This document shows positions 12,182-22,500 of a DNA stretch of 64,000 nucleotides, one piece after another. How positions within the stretch are numbered: position 1 is the stretch's first letter; each line of letters starts with the position of its first letter. The notes beneath the pieces were generated by a model, which had not been told where the DNA came from, made no database searches, and worked only from the letters and a program-made list of their open reading frames with translations. Both the position numbers and the translations under genes were made by a program. This DNA is from Locusta migratoria (taxonomy: Eukaryota; Arthropoda; Insecta; Orthoptera; Acrididae). The stretch spans positions 541,336,758 to 541,400,757 of the forward strand of contig CM048745.1 in assembly GCA_026315105.1 (NCBI GenBank), in the 5' to 3' direction.

Positions 12182-12478
12182 CTAAACACAGCACTTATAC
12201 TGAAAGCACGTTTATTACGAACTCAACATACATGCAGCACTGACTTACATTTATACACAGACAGAATTTACCAGAAATTAGAAGAACAGTTAACGTAAGA
12301 AACAAGTAGAATTTACAAGTGAACATAAGAAAGATGTAGAACATTCTGGAATTGTTAATTACAAAGAAATAAATTTTTCGCCGGTGAGTGGGATTGAACT
12401 GGCGACCTTCTGCACCACACTCCATGACGCTATTCCCTGCGCCACGCCGGCAGTCGGTGTTTGTCGTCTCTTGCGGCA
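12142..12478 (-). repeat. 5' LTR of Gypsy provirus
   Basis: Matches the left LTR nearly base for base except for a short deletion. The internal side reads TTTGGTGGAGGTTCCGGG on the minus strand, the place of a primer-binding site; the Gypsy copy at 26 kb has nearly the same string (TTTGGTGGAGGTGGCGGG) in the same place. The tRNA-like block lies at 12379-12451. Flank ATAT. Confidence 0.92.
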
Positions 12479-12482
12479 ATAT

Positions 12483-13090
12483 ATCTTAATTTATTCAAAC
12501 AAATATCTTTTAAGGGGAGGAGGGGTTATTAAAAATCCTTAAGATTTGAAATGAAAATTTAAATGAAATATTAATTTCTTAAATTTTACTGTAATATTGT
12601 TATTTGGGATCTATCCCAGAAGGCTTCATCTTCATCACTGGCTGTGAAAGAGTAGTAATTATTTTTTAATACATGTACTTGAGTTTACAGATTATCTGGT
12701 TCAAGATTCGGAAGAATCAATTCGGGTCTGGAATTCCGCACACGTTTCATTTAAGATTAGTTTCAAAATCGGTAGCAATATTTTCCAGTGGAATCTTGCT
12801 TTTCTTTTATCCTATTTTTAAAAACCTCATTTTGTGTATCCCACAACAAGGGAAAGCATTCAACTTTCTGAATTGATGGTTTTTACTATTCCACACAAAT
12901 TCCATCACTGACATTTTGTTTTCATAAACTGTAATATAACAGTCAGAAAGTGTGTCATTTATTGAATTATCTGATACCAATCTACCAAGTGCGCAACATG
13001 GATTTATATGATAATAGCTGTATTATGAAAGCCTGTATAGCATGCTGCATGATATCTATAAAATCTACAGACTTCTCTCAGTCTGCAGAA
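12483..13090. other. No feature recognised
   Basis: AT-rich sequence with short open frames only. I see no domain, repeat end or RNA gene. Confidence 0.4.
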
Positions 13091-13094
13091 TGGT

Positions 13095-13340
13095 ATTTTC
13101 AATCTGCAGCAGAGTGTGCGCTGACATGAAACTTTCCGGGTGATTAAAACGGTGTGTCAGAACTGTAGTTGAAACTTAGACCTTTGCCTTTCATGAGAAA
13201 ACGCTCTACTGACTGAGGTGAGATAAGGTAAGGCTGTGAGGACAGACTGTGAAGTGTGGTGTGATAGCTCAGTCAGAAGAGTGCTCGCCCTAAAAAGGCA
13301 AAAGTTCCAGATTCGAATCCTGGTTCTGACACACAGTTGT
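13095..13340. repeat. Palindromic tRNA-like repeat (degenerate)
   Basis: Two tRNA-like blocks face each other. The right one (13258-13335, plus) reads GATAGCTCAGTCAGAAGAG (A box) and TTCGAATCCTGG (B box). The left one (13125-13225) is the same in inverse, with CCTTTGCCTTTCATGAGAAAACG, but its B-box side is decayed. Between them is a short spacer. I read it as a non-autonomous repeat with tRNA-derived arms, not a tRNA gene, because no acceptor stem forms. Confidence 0.55.
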
Positions 13341-13344
13341 TTAT

Positions 13345-13700
13345 TTGTGTACCCCAATATTAAGAATTGACACAAACAAAAAACCACAAATTAAACCTGT
13401 AACAATAGCTCTTTATCATTAAGCAACAATTACAATGCAAAATATTTACAATGCAGACAAAATATGTTAATTTAAATAAAATGATCAGTATTTTACTAAA
13501 TGAGCTTTAAACAGCTATGTTATTTAAAATGCAGTATTCTGGTTGTAATGCAAATAGTAGGAACATTAATTATTCACATTGTTAGAATAAATGTAATAAT
13601 CAGACAACAATAATGAATCACAAACAAATTAATGGAGAATGAGGAAAATGCTATATTTTAGTGCAACATACTGCTTCCATAAAACAGAAACAATTCTTAA
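13345..13700. other. No feature recognised
   Basis: AT-rich, no open frame of note and no repeat ends seen. Confidence 0.4.
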
Positions 13701-13711
13701 TTATTCTTAAA

Positions 13712-14000
13712 TTTGTTGTCTTGTGGTCTTCTGTCCAGAGACTGGTTTGATGCAGCTCTCCTTCCTACACTATCCTGAACAAGCCTCTTCATCTCCTCAT
13801 AAGAACAGCAACACACATCTATTCGAACCTGCTTACTGCATTCGTCTTTTGGTCTCCCTCAGCAATTTTTACCCAATACACTTCCCTCGAAAGCTGAATT
13901 CACAATTCCTTAATGTCCACGAAAGTGTCCTAACAATCAATCCCGAGAGAAATTCCTTTTCTCCCCATTTATATTCAGTACCTCCTCATTAGTTACACAA
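13712..14000 (-). mobile_element. RTE-type LINE, 3' fragment
   Basis: Plus strand begins TGTGGTCTTCTGTCCAGAGACTGGTTTGATGCAGCTC, split here as the reverse complement of the RTE 3' end at 46120-46190. Minus strand encodes decayed versions of the RTE C-terminal block. The fragment ends near ACCTCCTCATTAGTTAC. Same family as the 43-46 kb copies. Confidence 0.75.
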
Positions 14001-14774
14001 TCTGAAATTTACATATAGATAATCACTTTGTTGTTATTTTTACATCAATTCCACAAAGTAATTGTTTTACTGCTAATTATCATGTACTTCCATTGAAAAA
14101 TTCAATTGTACACTAACATCAGAATTTACGTCCTTTATTTTGTAAACGAACAGATGCACCGATGTACAACTTTAACTGCAATTAGGTAAAGTGAATCTTG
14201 TGTAACAATCTTCAGTTAATGCCATTGTCATTAAGCTACATTAGATGCACAGAAGAGAAGATGAGCAGTACACTTCAGGCAGTTCTGTCAGTGCAGTTGA
14301 GTCATTCTGTGCTGTTCAATGTTTGTTGTCATTCTGCTGTTTGGATAATAAATCACATATATGGAAAATTAACCATTAACAGATTAATTTACTGAATAGT
14401 GTCAAAACATATGCAGTACAGCCACCTACAAATGAGTATTATACATATTCTGGAAAACGTCTTAGCAATGTCTAATTTTATTTTTTAATTATTGCATAAC
14501 CAACTATTGTTTGAAGGATTTTTATCATTTTAACACACAACTTCACAAAACTGAAAAGCTCAGCAAGTAATTACAGAACAATTGTTTACACCAGCTTGCA
14601 GAAGATATGCCTGCAAGCTAACAGACAACTTATGGAAGTTTACCTGCAAGTGGATACGCGTCTTCAGAAAGAAATGAATTGATGGTCTTAAATTTAGGCC
14701 AAGGTATTGTTATATTAAAATTCACAAGTTATAAACAAACATGGAACACAAATTCAAACTTTGATATATACAAA
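14001..14774. other. Region downstream of ZMAT5, no further feature
   Basis: Presumably ZMAT5 3' UTR nearest the stop. A minus-strand AATAAA at about 14482-14477 is the nearest poly(A)-signal candidate. Otherwise AT-rich sequence without recognised elements. Confidence 0.35.
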
Positions 14775-15034
14775 TTAGCCCCAAGTTTCAAATTCTGCAT
14801 TTGTGAAATCCTCCACCCTCAGTGGTTGGAGAGATGGAGGAACATCTGGAATGCCTTGTAGTTCATGAGGAAGTTCCCACAGAACTGCTGCTTTTGGCTT
14901 ATACTCTTCAATAGTGCTCTTGGAGGTTTTCATTTTACTTCTCTTCTGCAGCCAAGATGTCAATGTTGGGCCATCATCATGATCAAGATCCAGTCTTGTG
15001 TACCTCTCTCTTTCCAATCGCTCTTCTTCTTCAA
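14775..15034 (-). CDS. ZMAT5: ZMAT5 exon 3 (C-terminal tail and stop)
   Basis: Acceptor ...GAAAG-side reads CTTTCAG at 15041-15035 on the minus strand; coding begins TTGAAGAAGAA and ends at the TAA at 14777-14775. The start VEEEE, the WLQKRSK motif, the PPSLQP motif and the final WG match the layout of the ZMAT5 C-terminus. A possible AATAAA signal (minus strand) lies at about 14482-14477, 295 bases downstream; that part is weak. Confidence 0.9.
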
Positions 15035-16476
15035 CTGAAAGACAAAGCAACAATACTTTTAAAAAATGGCAACTGCTACAAAGACTATCACTGAGCCACA
15101 TACAAGCATTGGTAGTGGGGAGATTTAGTTTTGTATGATTGTCTTTTCTACATGCCTCTATGTAGCTAAGTGGTCATCTTAACACTGCGTTGCTACCTGT
15201 ACTCATTATATACAGATATTTCAAAATGGACTTTCCATTGTTAGATAACTATGTACCAACCCATTGACTGGCCAATTGACTGAAACTTAAGAACTAATGA
15301 AATATTTTTATATCAAGATCTTTGGAGCTCAGTCTCCCTGAGCTCCGCTCCCCATGTTTAGTCTAGTTCCTGTTTGTATATCCTTGTGTGGAGTAATAAA
15401 GTGTTCTCCCAAGTACATGTGCTAATTATTGACATTACAATCCCCCTTAATTTCATACTGGTGACCCCAAAGTCACATACATCGCAGTTTTCTTCGAGTC
15501 TTGCTATGGGATTCCTTTTTTGTGCATTTTTTTCATGGTTAAATACAGAGTTCATTGTCACTACTACAATGACCAATGTCAAATGGCTAATGCCATGTTT
15601 CATGATTCATGAAAGACCCAAGGCCATTTGCCCCCCCCCCCCCCATGGCCTCGCACAATGTAGTGGTTAAATGAGTATTTAAGCACGGGACAACAGGATT
15701 CAATACAGTACGAAGGAGAAACTTTATATCCAGGACCGGTGGACGATACTGAATGGCGGAAAGGGGAAACACTTTTAATGTTAACAGGACTAATAGTATA
15801 CAGACCATTGCTAGGCAAGATGCTACAAACCAAATAAGGTATGAGGAAAATCCAGCATAAGATTATTTAGACAAAGAAGTTGTTGAATTTGAACTGGAGC
15901 TAATGCCAACAGAACAAATAAATACTGGATTGCACCAGTGCCATCCATATCATTGCAGCGAGGTAGGTCACACAGCAATATAAGTCCTTACGGCTGAAAA
16001 TATTCCACTTTTATCTGGAGTGGATGAAACGTTAGTAGACGAGGCAAACTTATGCACCTCTTTATCAACAGTGTTACTGATTTAGCAGGTACTGGAATAG
16101 CATTTGGCACGAAAAAATTAGTTGACCAAATAAATACTAAAGGATTAACGTTACCAGGTGGCTATTATGTTGGGCCTGGAAACCCTATAAATATAGACAC
16201 ACCACAAAGTGGAGCAGATGGCAGTGCCAAAGAACACAACATTGAGTATGATCGCTTATTAAAGGAAGTACAAGAATGTGTTTTTACTGAAGAAGAATTT
16301 AGGCAATGAGAACAGTTGGATGCTAAAGCTATTTATTATAGACTTTGGTACTGATTGGAGTCATATATGAAATTGGCATTTCTTTGCAGGAAAGTACAGA
16401 TTGAAATTGAAAACATTTGTTGAAAAGAAACTTGAAAAAGTGTTACATTCGAAAAATCTAATGCCAAACAACAAGG

Positions 16477-16540
<64 letters not shown>

Positions 16541-19500
16541 AATGTAAATTATAGAGGGAAACTTTCCCAGTGGGATAAACAAAAATAAAAATAGAAAAGA
16601 GATGACTTACCAAAAGGACCGGCTCGTCGATAGAAACAAATAAAATAAATAAAATCACACACAAACACACATACAAGCTTTCGCCACCACTGGCAGCTTC
16701 TTCAGGAAAAAGAGGAAAAAAGGGGAGGAAAAAGGGAAGGATATGGGTTTTAAGGAAGTGGAAAAGGAGTCATTCCAATCCCAGGAGTGGAAGAACTTAC
16801 CTTAGGGGAAAAAAAGGAAGGTAAACAAATACACACACACTCAGACATATCGAAACGCAAACACACCTAGACAGACATTTGAAAAAAGCAAAGAAGTTGG
16901 ACAGAGATATCAATTGAGGCAGAGGCTCTGTCCACAGAACCAAGGCAAAAATGCTAAAGATGGTGGGCGGGAATTTGAGTTAGCGGAGATTGAGGCCAGG
17001 TGGGCAACGGGAGGAGAGAATAAGCTGAAGGGCAAGTTCCCATCTCCGGAGTTCTGAAAGGTTGGTGTCGGTGGGAAGTATCCAGATAACCCGGACGGTG
17101 TAACACTGCGCCAAGATGTGCTGGTCGTGCACCAAGGCATGTTTAGCCACAGGGTGATCCTCATTACCAACAAACACTGTCTGCCTGTGACCGTTCATGC
17201 GAATGGACAGTTTGTTGCTGGTCATTCCCACATAGAACGCTTCACAGTGCAGGCATGTTAGTTGGTAAATCACGTGAGTGCTATCGCAAGTGGCTCTGCC
17301 CTTGATCGTGTACTGGACTGGAGTAAGTGGTGGTGGAAGGGTGCATAGGGCAGGTTTTACAACGGGGGCAGCTGCATGGATAGGAGCCAGAGGGTAGGGA
17401 AGGTGGTTTGGGGGTTTCATAGGGATGGACTAGGAGGTTATGAAGGTTAGGTGGTCGGCGGAAAGAAACTCTTGGTGGAGTGGGAAGGATGTCATTAAGG
17501 ATGGATCTCATTTCGGGGCAGGATTTAAGGAAGTCGTATCCCTGCTGGAGAGCGACATTCAGAGTCCGCTCCAGTCCCGGAAAGTATACGGTGACAAAAG
17601 GGGCACTTCTGAGATTCTTCGGTGGAAGGTTCTGGATTTGGAGGAATGAGGAGGTGGCTCTGGTAATTTGCTTCTGAACCAGATCAGGAGGATAGCTGCG
17701 GGATGTGAAAGCTGTTATTAGGTTATTGGTGTACTGGTTCAGGGATTCGGGACTGGAGCAGACTCTTTTGCCACGAAGACCTAAGCTGTAGGGAAGGGAA
17801 CGTTTGATATGGAATGGATGGAAGCTGTCATAATGGAGGTACTGTTGTTTGTTGGTAGGTTTGATGTGGACGGATGTGTGAAGTTGGCCATTGGACAGAT
17901 GGAGGTCAACATCGAGGAACGTGGCGTGGGATTTGGAATAGGACCAGGTGAATTTGATGGGACCAAAGGAGTTGAGGTTGGAGAGGAAATTCTGGAGTTC
18001 TTCTTCACTGTTAGTCCAGAGCATGAAGATGTCATCAATGAATCTGTACCAAACTTTGGGTTGACAGGCTTGGGTATCCAGGAAGGCTTCCTCTAAGCGT
18101 CCCATAAATAAGTTTGCGTACGAGGGGGCCATCCTGGTTCCCATGCCACTTCCTTATACACAAATATCACACATGCCCAGGGCCTCGCTGCGATGGAGTA
18201 TTTCCTTTCACGCCGACCACCCACTTCCCTACCTAAAACCTCTTTCCTTAATACCCTAGCCAGCTTCATCCTAACCCACAACTTCTTCATCTTTAAGGGC
18301 CAGACAAACCAACAACTAAAGGGAACAGCCATGGGAACCAGGATGGCCACCTCGTACGCAAACTTATTTATGGGACGCTTAGAGGAAGCCTTCCTGGATA
18401 CCCAAGCCTGTCAACCCAAAGTTTGGTACAGATTCATTGATGACATCTTCATGATCTGGACTAACAGTGAAGAAGAACTCCAGAATTTCCTCTCCAACCT
18501 CAACTCCTTTGGTCCCATCAAATTCACCTGGTCCTATTCCAAATCCCACGCCACGTTCCTCGATGTTGACCTCCATCTGTCCAATGGCCAACTTCACACA
18601 TCCGTCCACATCAAACCTACCAACAAACAACAGTACCTCCATTATGACAGCTGCCATCCATTCCATATCAAACGTTCCCTTCCCTACAGCTTAGGTCTTC
18701 GTGGCAAAAGAGTCTGCTCCAGTCCCAAATCCCTGAACCAGTACACCAATAACCTAATAACAGCTTTCACATCCCGCAGCTATCCTCCTGATCTGGTTCA
18801 GAAGCAAATTACCAGAGCCACCTCCTCATTCTTCCAAATCCAGAACCTTCCACCGAAGAATCCCAGAAGTGCCCCTTTTGTCACCATATACCTTCCGGGA
18901 CTGGAGCGGACTCTGAATGTAGCTCTCCAGCAGGGATACGACTTCCTTAAATCCTGCCCCGAAATGAGATCCATCCTTAATGACATCCTTCCCACTCCAC
19001 CAAGAGTGTCTTTCCACCGCCCACCTAACCTTCATAACCTCCTAGTCCATCCCTATGAAACCCCCAAACCACCTTCCCTACCCTCTGGCTCCAACCCATG
19101 CAACCGCCCCCATTGTAAAACCTGCCCTACGCACCCTTCCACCACCACTTACTCCAGTCCAGTAACCCGGAAGGTGTACACGATCAAGGGCAGAGCCACT
19201 TGCGATAGCACTCACGTGATTTACCAACTAACATGCCTGCACTGTGAAGCGTTCTATGTGGGAATGACCAGCAACAAACTGTCCATTCGCATGAACGGTC
19301 ACAGGCAGACAGTGTTTGTTGGTAATGAGGATCACCCTGTGGCTAAACATGCCTTGGTGCACGACCAGCACATCTTGGCGCAGTGTTACACTGTCCAGGT
19401 TATCTGGATACTTCCCACCGACACCAACCTTTCAGATCTCCGGAGATGGGAACTTGCCCTTCAGCTTATTCTCTCCTCCCATTGCCCACCTGGTCTCAAT

Positions 19501-22500
19501 CTCCGTTAACTCAAATTCCCGCCCACCATCTTTAGCATCTTTGCCTTGGTTCTGTGGACAGAGCCTCTGCCTCAATTGGTATCTCTGTCCAACTTCTTTG
19601 CTTTTTACAAATGTCTGTCTAGGTGTGTTTGCGTTTCGATATGTCTGAGTGTGTGTGTATTTGTTTACCTTCCTTTTTTTCCCCTAAGGTAAGTCCTTCC
19701 ACTCCTGGGATTGGAATGACTCCTTTTCCACTTCCTTAAAACCCATATCCTTCCCTTTTTCCTCCCCTTTTTTCCTCTTTTTCCTGAAGAAGCTGCCAGT
19801 GGTGGCGAAAGCTTGTATGTGTGTTTGTGTGTGATTTTATTTATTTTATTTGTTTCTATCGACGAGCCGGTCCTTTTGGTAAGTCATCTCTTTTCTATTT
19901 TTATTTTTATATACAAATGTATGTACATTTTATAAATAATTTATATATTATATTCAGATAATAATAACAATAATGTTTTTTGCATTCAGAATTATGATAG
20001 GCCTCCTTGGGAATGTTCAAATTGGAATCAAATGCATGAAGGCCAGAATCATTACACATATGAATCACGATTGCCCATAAACTTCTGGCAGTACGTCATT
20101 AGTATCAAGTGCAGAAAGTGTGCTGGAAGACTCTAAAGAAGACATCAAGTTTTACAAAGATGAATCAGCTGATAACAACCCACTTGCACCATTAGTTCCA
20201 TATTCTGAGTCTGACACAAATGTGAGTGGTATGGAAGTAGATTCAGGTAAACGTGGATCATCATCACAAGAGAGAAAAGGTGGAAATAAAGCTAAAAAGG
20301 CACTTCTAGCCACTGCAAGCCCTATCAGATCATGGAATGGGTGATTCTGCGAATACATGTGATGTACCATTACCTGCACCATCCCTATTAGATACCAGAA
20401 ACATCACAATGTACAGAAGAGTGCATAAATTTTTTACATATGGTTTAGCATATAAAATAATTACTCACGTAAATGCTGTATTTACGATTACTCCTTTGGC
20501 TGAAATTCCCGTTGATAGCCCATTTTAGTACATGACATCATCCGAATTTGATTTATTGCCAGATTGTAAAAGAATTGTTCATCGCTCTGCAAAAGTAATT
20601 GCACGCAATCCTAGAACTGCTTTCCCAACTAATTCAAGTGATTCAAAACTGGTTACAATAAATCATAATAAAGATATTATTACTAGTATAGGTATTAATT
20701 TGAAAATACCAGGTGTTAATGTAAAGCCTACTGCATTTGGTGCTCCTATGGAAACAACTACTATAGGCCATAAACGAGATTTTTAACCAATTTGGAAATC
20801 ATTGTAAGGATATAAAAATGATGACAATGCCTTTTTAACTACTGTGCCTGTACATCAAGTTGGGCAACCTACACTACTGACAATTGAAATTGCTACACCA
20901 ATGTGAAATGCATATGATAAACAGGTATTCATTGGACAAATATATTATACTAGAAGTGACATATGTTTACATTTTCAAGCAGTTTGGGTACATAGATCCT
21001 GAGAAATCAGTACCCAAAACAATCACCTCTGGCCGTATTAATGGCCTTGATACACCTGGGCATTGAGTCAAAAGAGCTTGGATGGCGTGTACAGGTACAG
21101 ATGCCCATGCAGCTTCAACAGGATACCACAGTTCATCAAGAGTAGTGACTAGCGTATTGTGACAAACCAGTTGCTCAGCCACCATTGACCACATGTTTTC
21201 AACTGATAAGAGATCTGGAAAATTTGGTGGCTACAGCAGCAGTAGAACATTTTCCATATCCAGAAAGGCCCGTACAGGACCTTCCACATGCGGTCATGCA
21301 TTATCCTGCTGAAATGTGGGGTTTTGTAGGGATCAAATGAAGGGTAGAGCAACGGCTCGTAACACATCTAAAATGTAACAGCCAATGTTCAAAGTGCCGT
21401 CGATGTGAACAAGAGGTGACTGACACGTGTAACCAATAACACCCTGTATCATCATGCCGGGTGATATGCCAGTATGGCAATGACGAATACACGCTTCCAA
21501 TGTGCATTCATCGCGATGTCGCCAAACACGGATGCAACTATCATGATCACGCCATTCGTGCACCCAGGTTAGTCGTTGCATACACCATCACAGGCGCTCC
21601 TGTCTGTGATGCAGCATCAATGGTAATGTTAGCGATGGTCACCAAGCTGATAGTCCATGCTATTGCAAACGTCGTCGAACTGTTCATGCAGATGGTTGTT
21701 TTCTTGCAAACGTCCCCATCTGTTGACTCGGAGATCGAGACGTGGCTGCACGATCCACTACAACCATGCCTTCTAGAACCCACCTATTCCATATTTTGCT
21801 AACAGTTATTGGATCGCTACAAACACGAGCAGCAATGTCGCTAAACGATAAACTGCATTCATGATAGGCTACAATTCGACCTTTATCAAAGTTGAAAACA
21901 TGAAGGTACGCATTTCTCCTCCTTACACGAGGCATCACAACAACATTTCACCATGCAACTCTAGTCAACTGATGTGTATGAGAAATCGGTTGGAAACTTT
22001 CCTCATAACAACACATTGTAGGTGTCGCCACTGGTGCCAACCTTGTGCGAATGCTCTGAAAAGTTAATCATTTGCATATCACAGGATCTTCTTCCTGTCA
22101 GGTAAATTTCACATCTGTAGCACATCATCTTCATGGTGTAGCAATTTTAATGGCCAAGATAGTATTATTTGAAATATTATTATGCATGTGTATCAAGCAC
22201 GAAAGAAAAAGGGATACATAATTGGGGATGGAAATGTGTACAATCATGTATTTCTGAAGTAGATGCAGATGCTCATAATGGAAAAGTTATTGTTAACTAT
22301 GAACATAAATCTACTTTAGGTTTCCTTAAAATTCCAAAATCATGAAATATTGATATTTTTCCTGTTACAACTAATAAGTCTGGTGTACCTCCAAAGCTTT
22401 TATGACAAGTGAGAATTTCTCTAAAATGCCTTTAGAACCAGGACAAATTCAGGAACAATTAGTAGTCCCACTATTACTCCAGTGACAAATGGAGATTCAT

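Larger units (their letters stand above)
6822..12478 (-). mobile_element. Gypsy-group LTR retrotransposon provirus (5657 bp)
   Basis: Two LTRs, 6822-7176 (355 bp) and 12142-12478 (337 bp), closely similar, in the same orientation and starting TG/ending CA on the coding (minus) strand. Flanking 4-bp duplication ATAT (6818-6821 and 12479-12482). Between them on the minus strand are gag, protease, RT, RNase H and integrase. No env frame is seen between integrase and the 3' LTR. Coding frames are interrupted by a TAG in RT and by frameshifts in gag, RT/RNase H and integrase, so it is not autonomous. The LTR length difference is mainly a short deletion in the right copy near 12249. Confidence 0.95.
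16547..19907. mobile_element. Penelope-like element inserted as an inverted (head-to-head) dimer
   Basis: Left arm on minus (16547-18145), right arm on plus (about 18150-19907), nearly identical, with both 3' tails outward and a junction near 18145. The same 14-base string TATATACAAATGTA flanks both ends (16533-16546 and 19908-19921), so the dimer entered as one unit. Each arm carries RT and GIY-YIG coding sequence and a 3' tail with the repeat GTGTGTTTGTGTGTGATTTT. The left arm has about 35 extra bases beyond the tail. Inverted, 5'-truncated arrangements are typical of Penelope elements. Confidence 0.93.
16476..19989 (+). other. Putative intron within the densovirus capsid frame
   Basis: Left border AACAAG/GTATGT at 16475/16476, right border TTTTTTGCATTCAG/AATTAT at 19989/19990. 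The codon before is AAG (Lys) and the codon after is AAT (Asn), a phase-0 join into NYDRPPWECSNWNQMH. Removing the Penelope insertion and one target copy leaves about 139 bases, AT-rich, including the (TA)n tract. Some densoviruses are known to splice capsid messages. It could also be an AT-rich insertion that merely resembles an intron. Confidence 0.5.

Noticed and set aside
13258..13335. A tRNA gene
   Set aside because: A and B boxes are present but the acceptor stem does not pair and an inverted partner lies next to it; it is a tRNA-derived repeat.
16361..16676. Tyr-Ile repeat proteins
   Set aside because: They are translations of the (TA)n microsatellite.
17440..18096. Frames antisense to the Penelope arms
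   Set aside because: They are shadows of the RT/GIY-YIG coding strand.
16547..19907. A CRISPR-like or immune inverted array
   Set aside because: It is an inverted Penelope dimer with RT and endonuclease coding and one target duplication.
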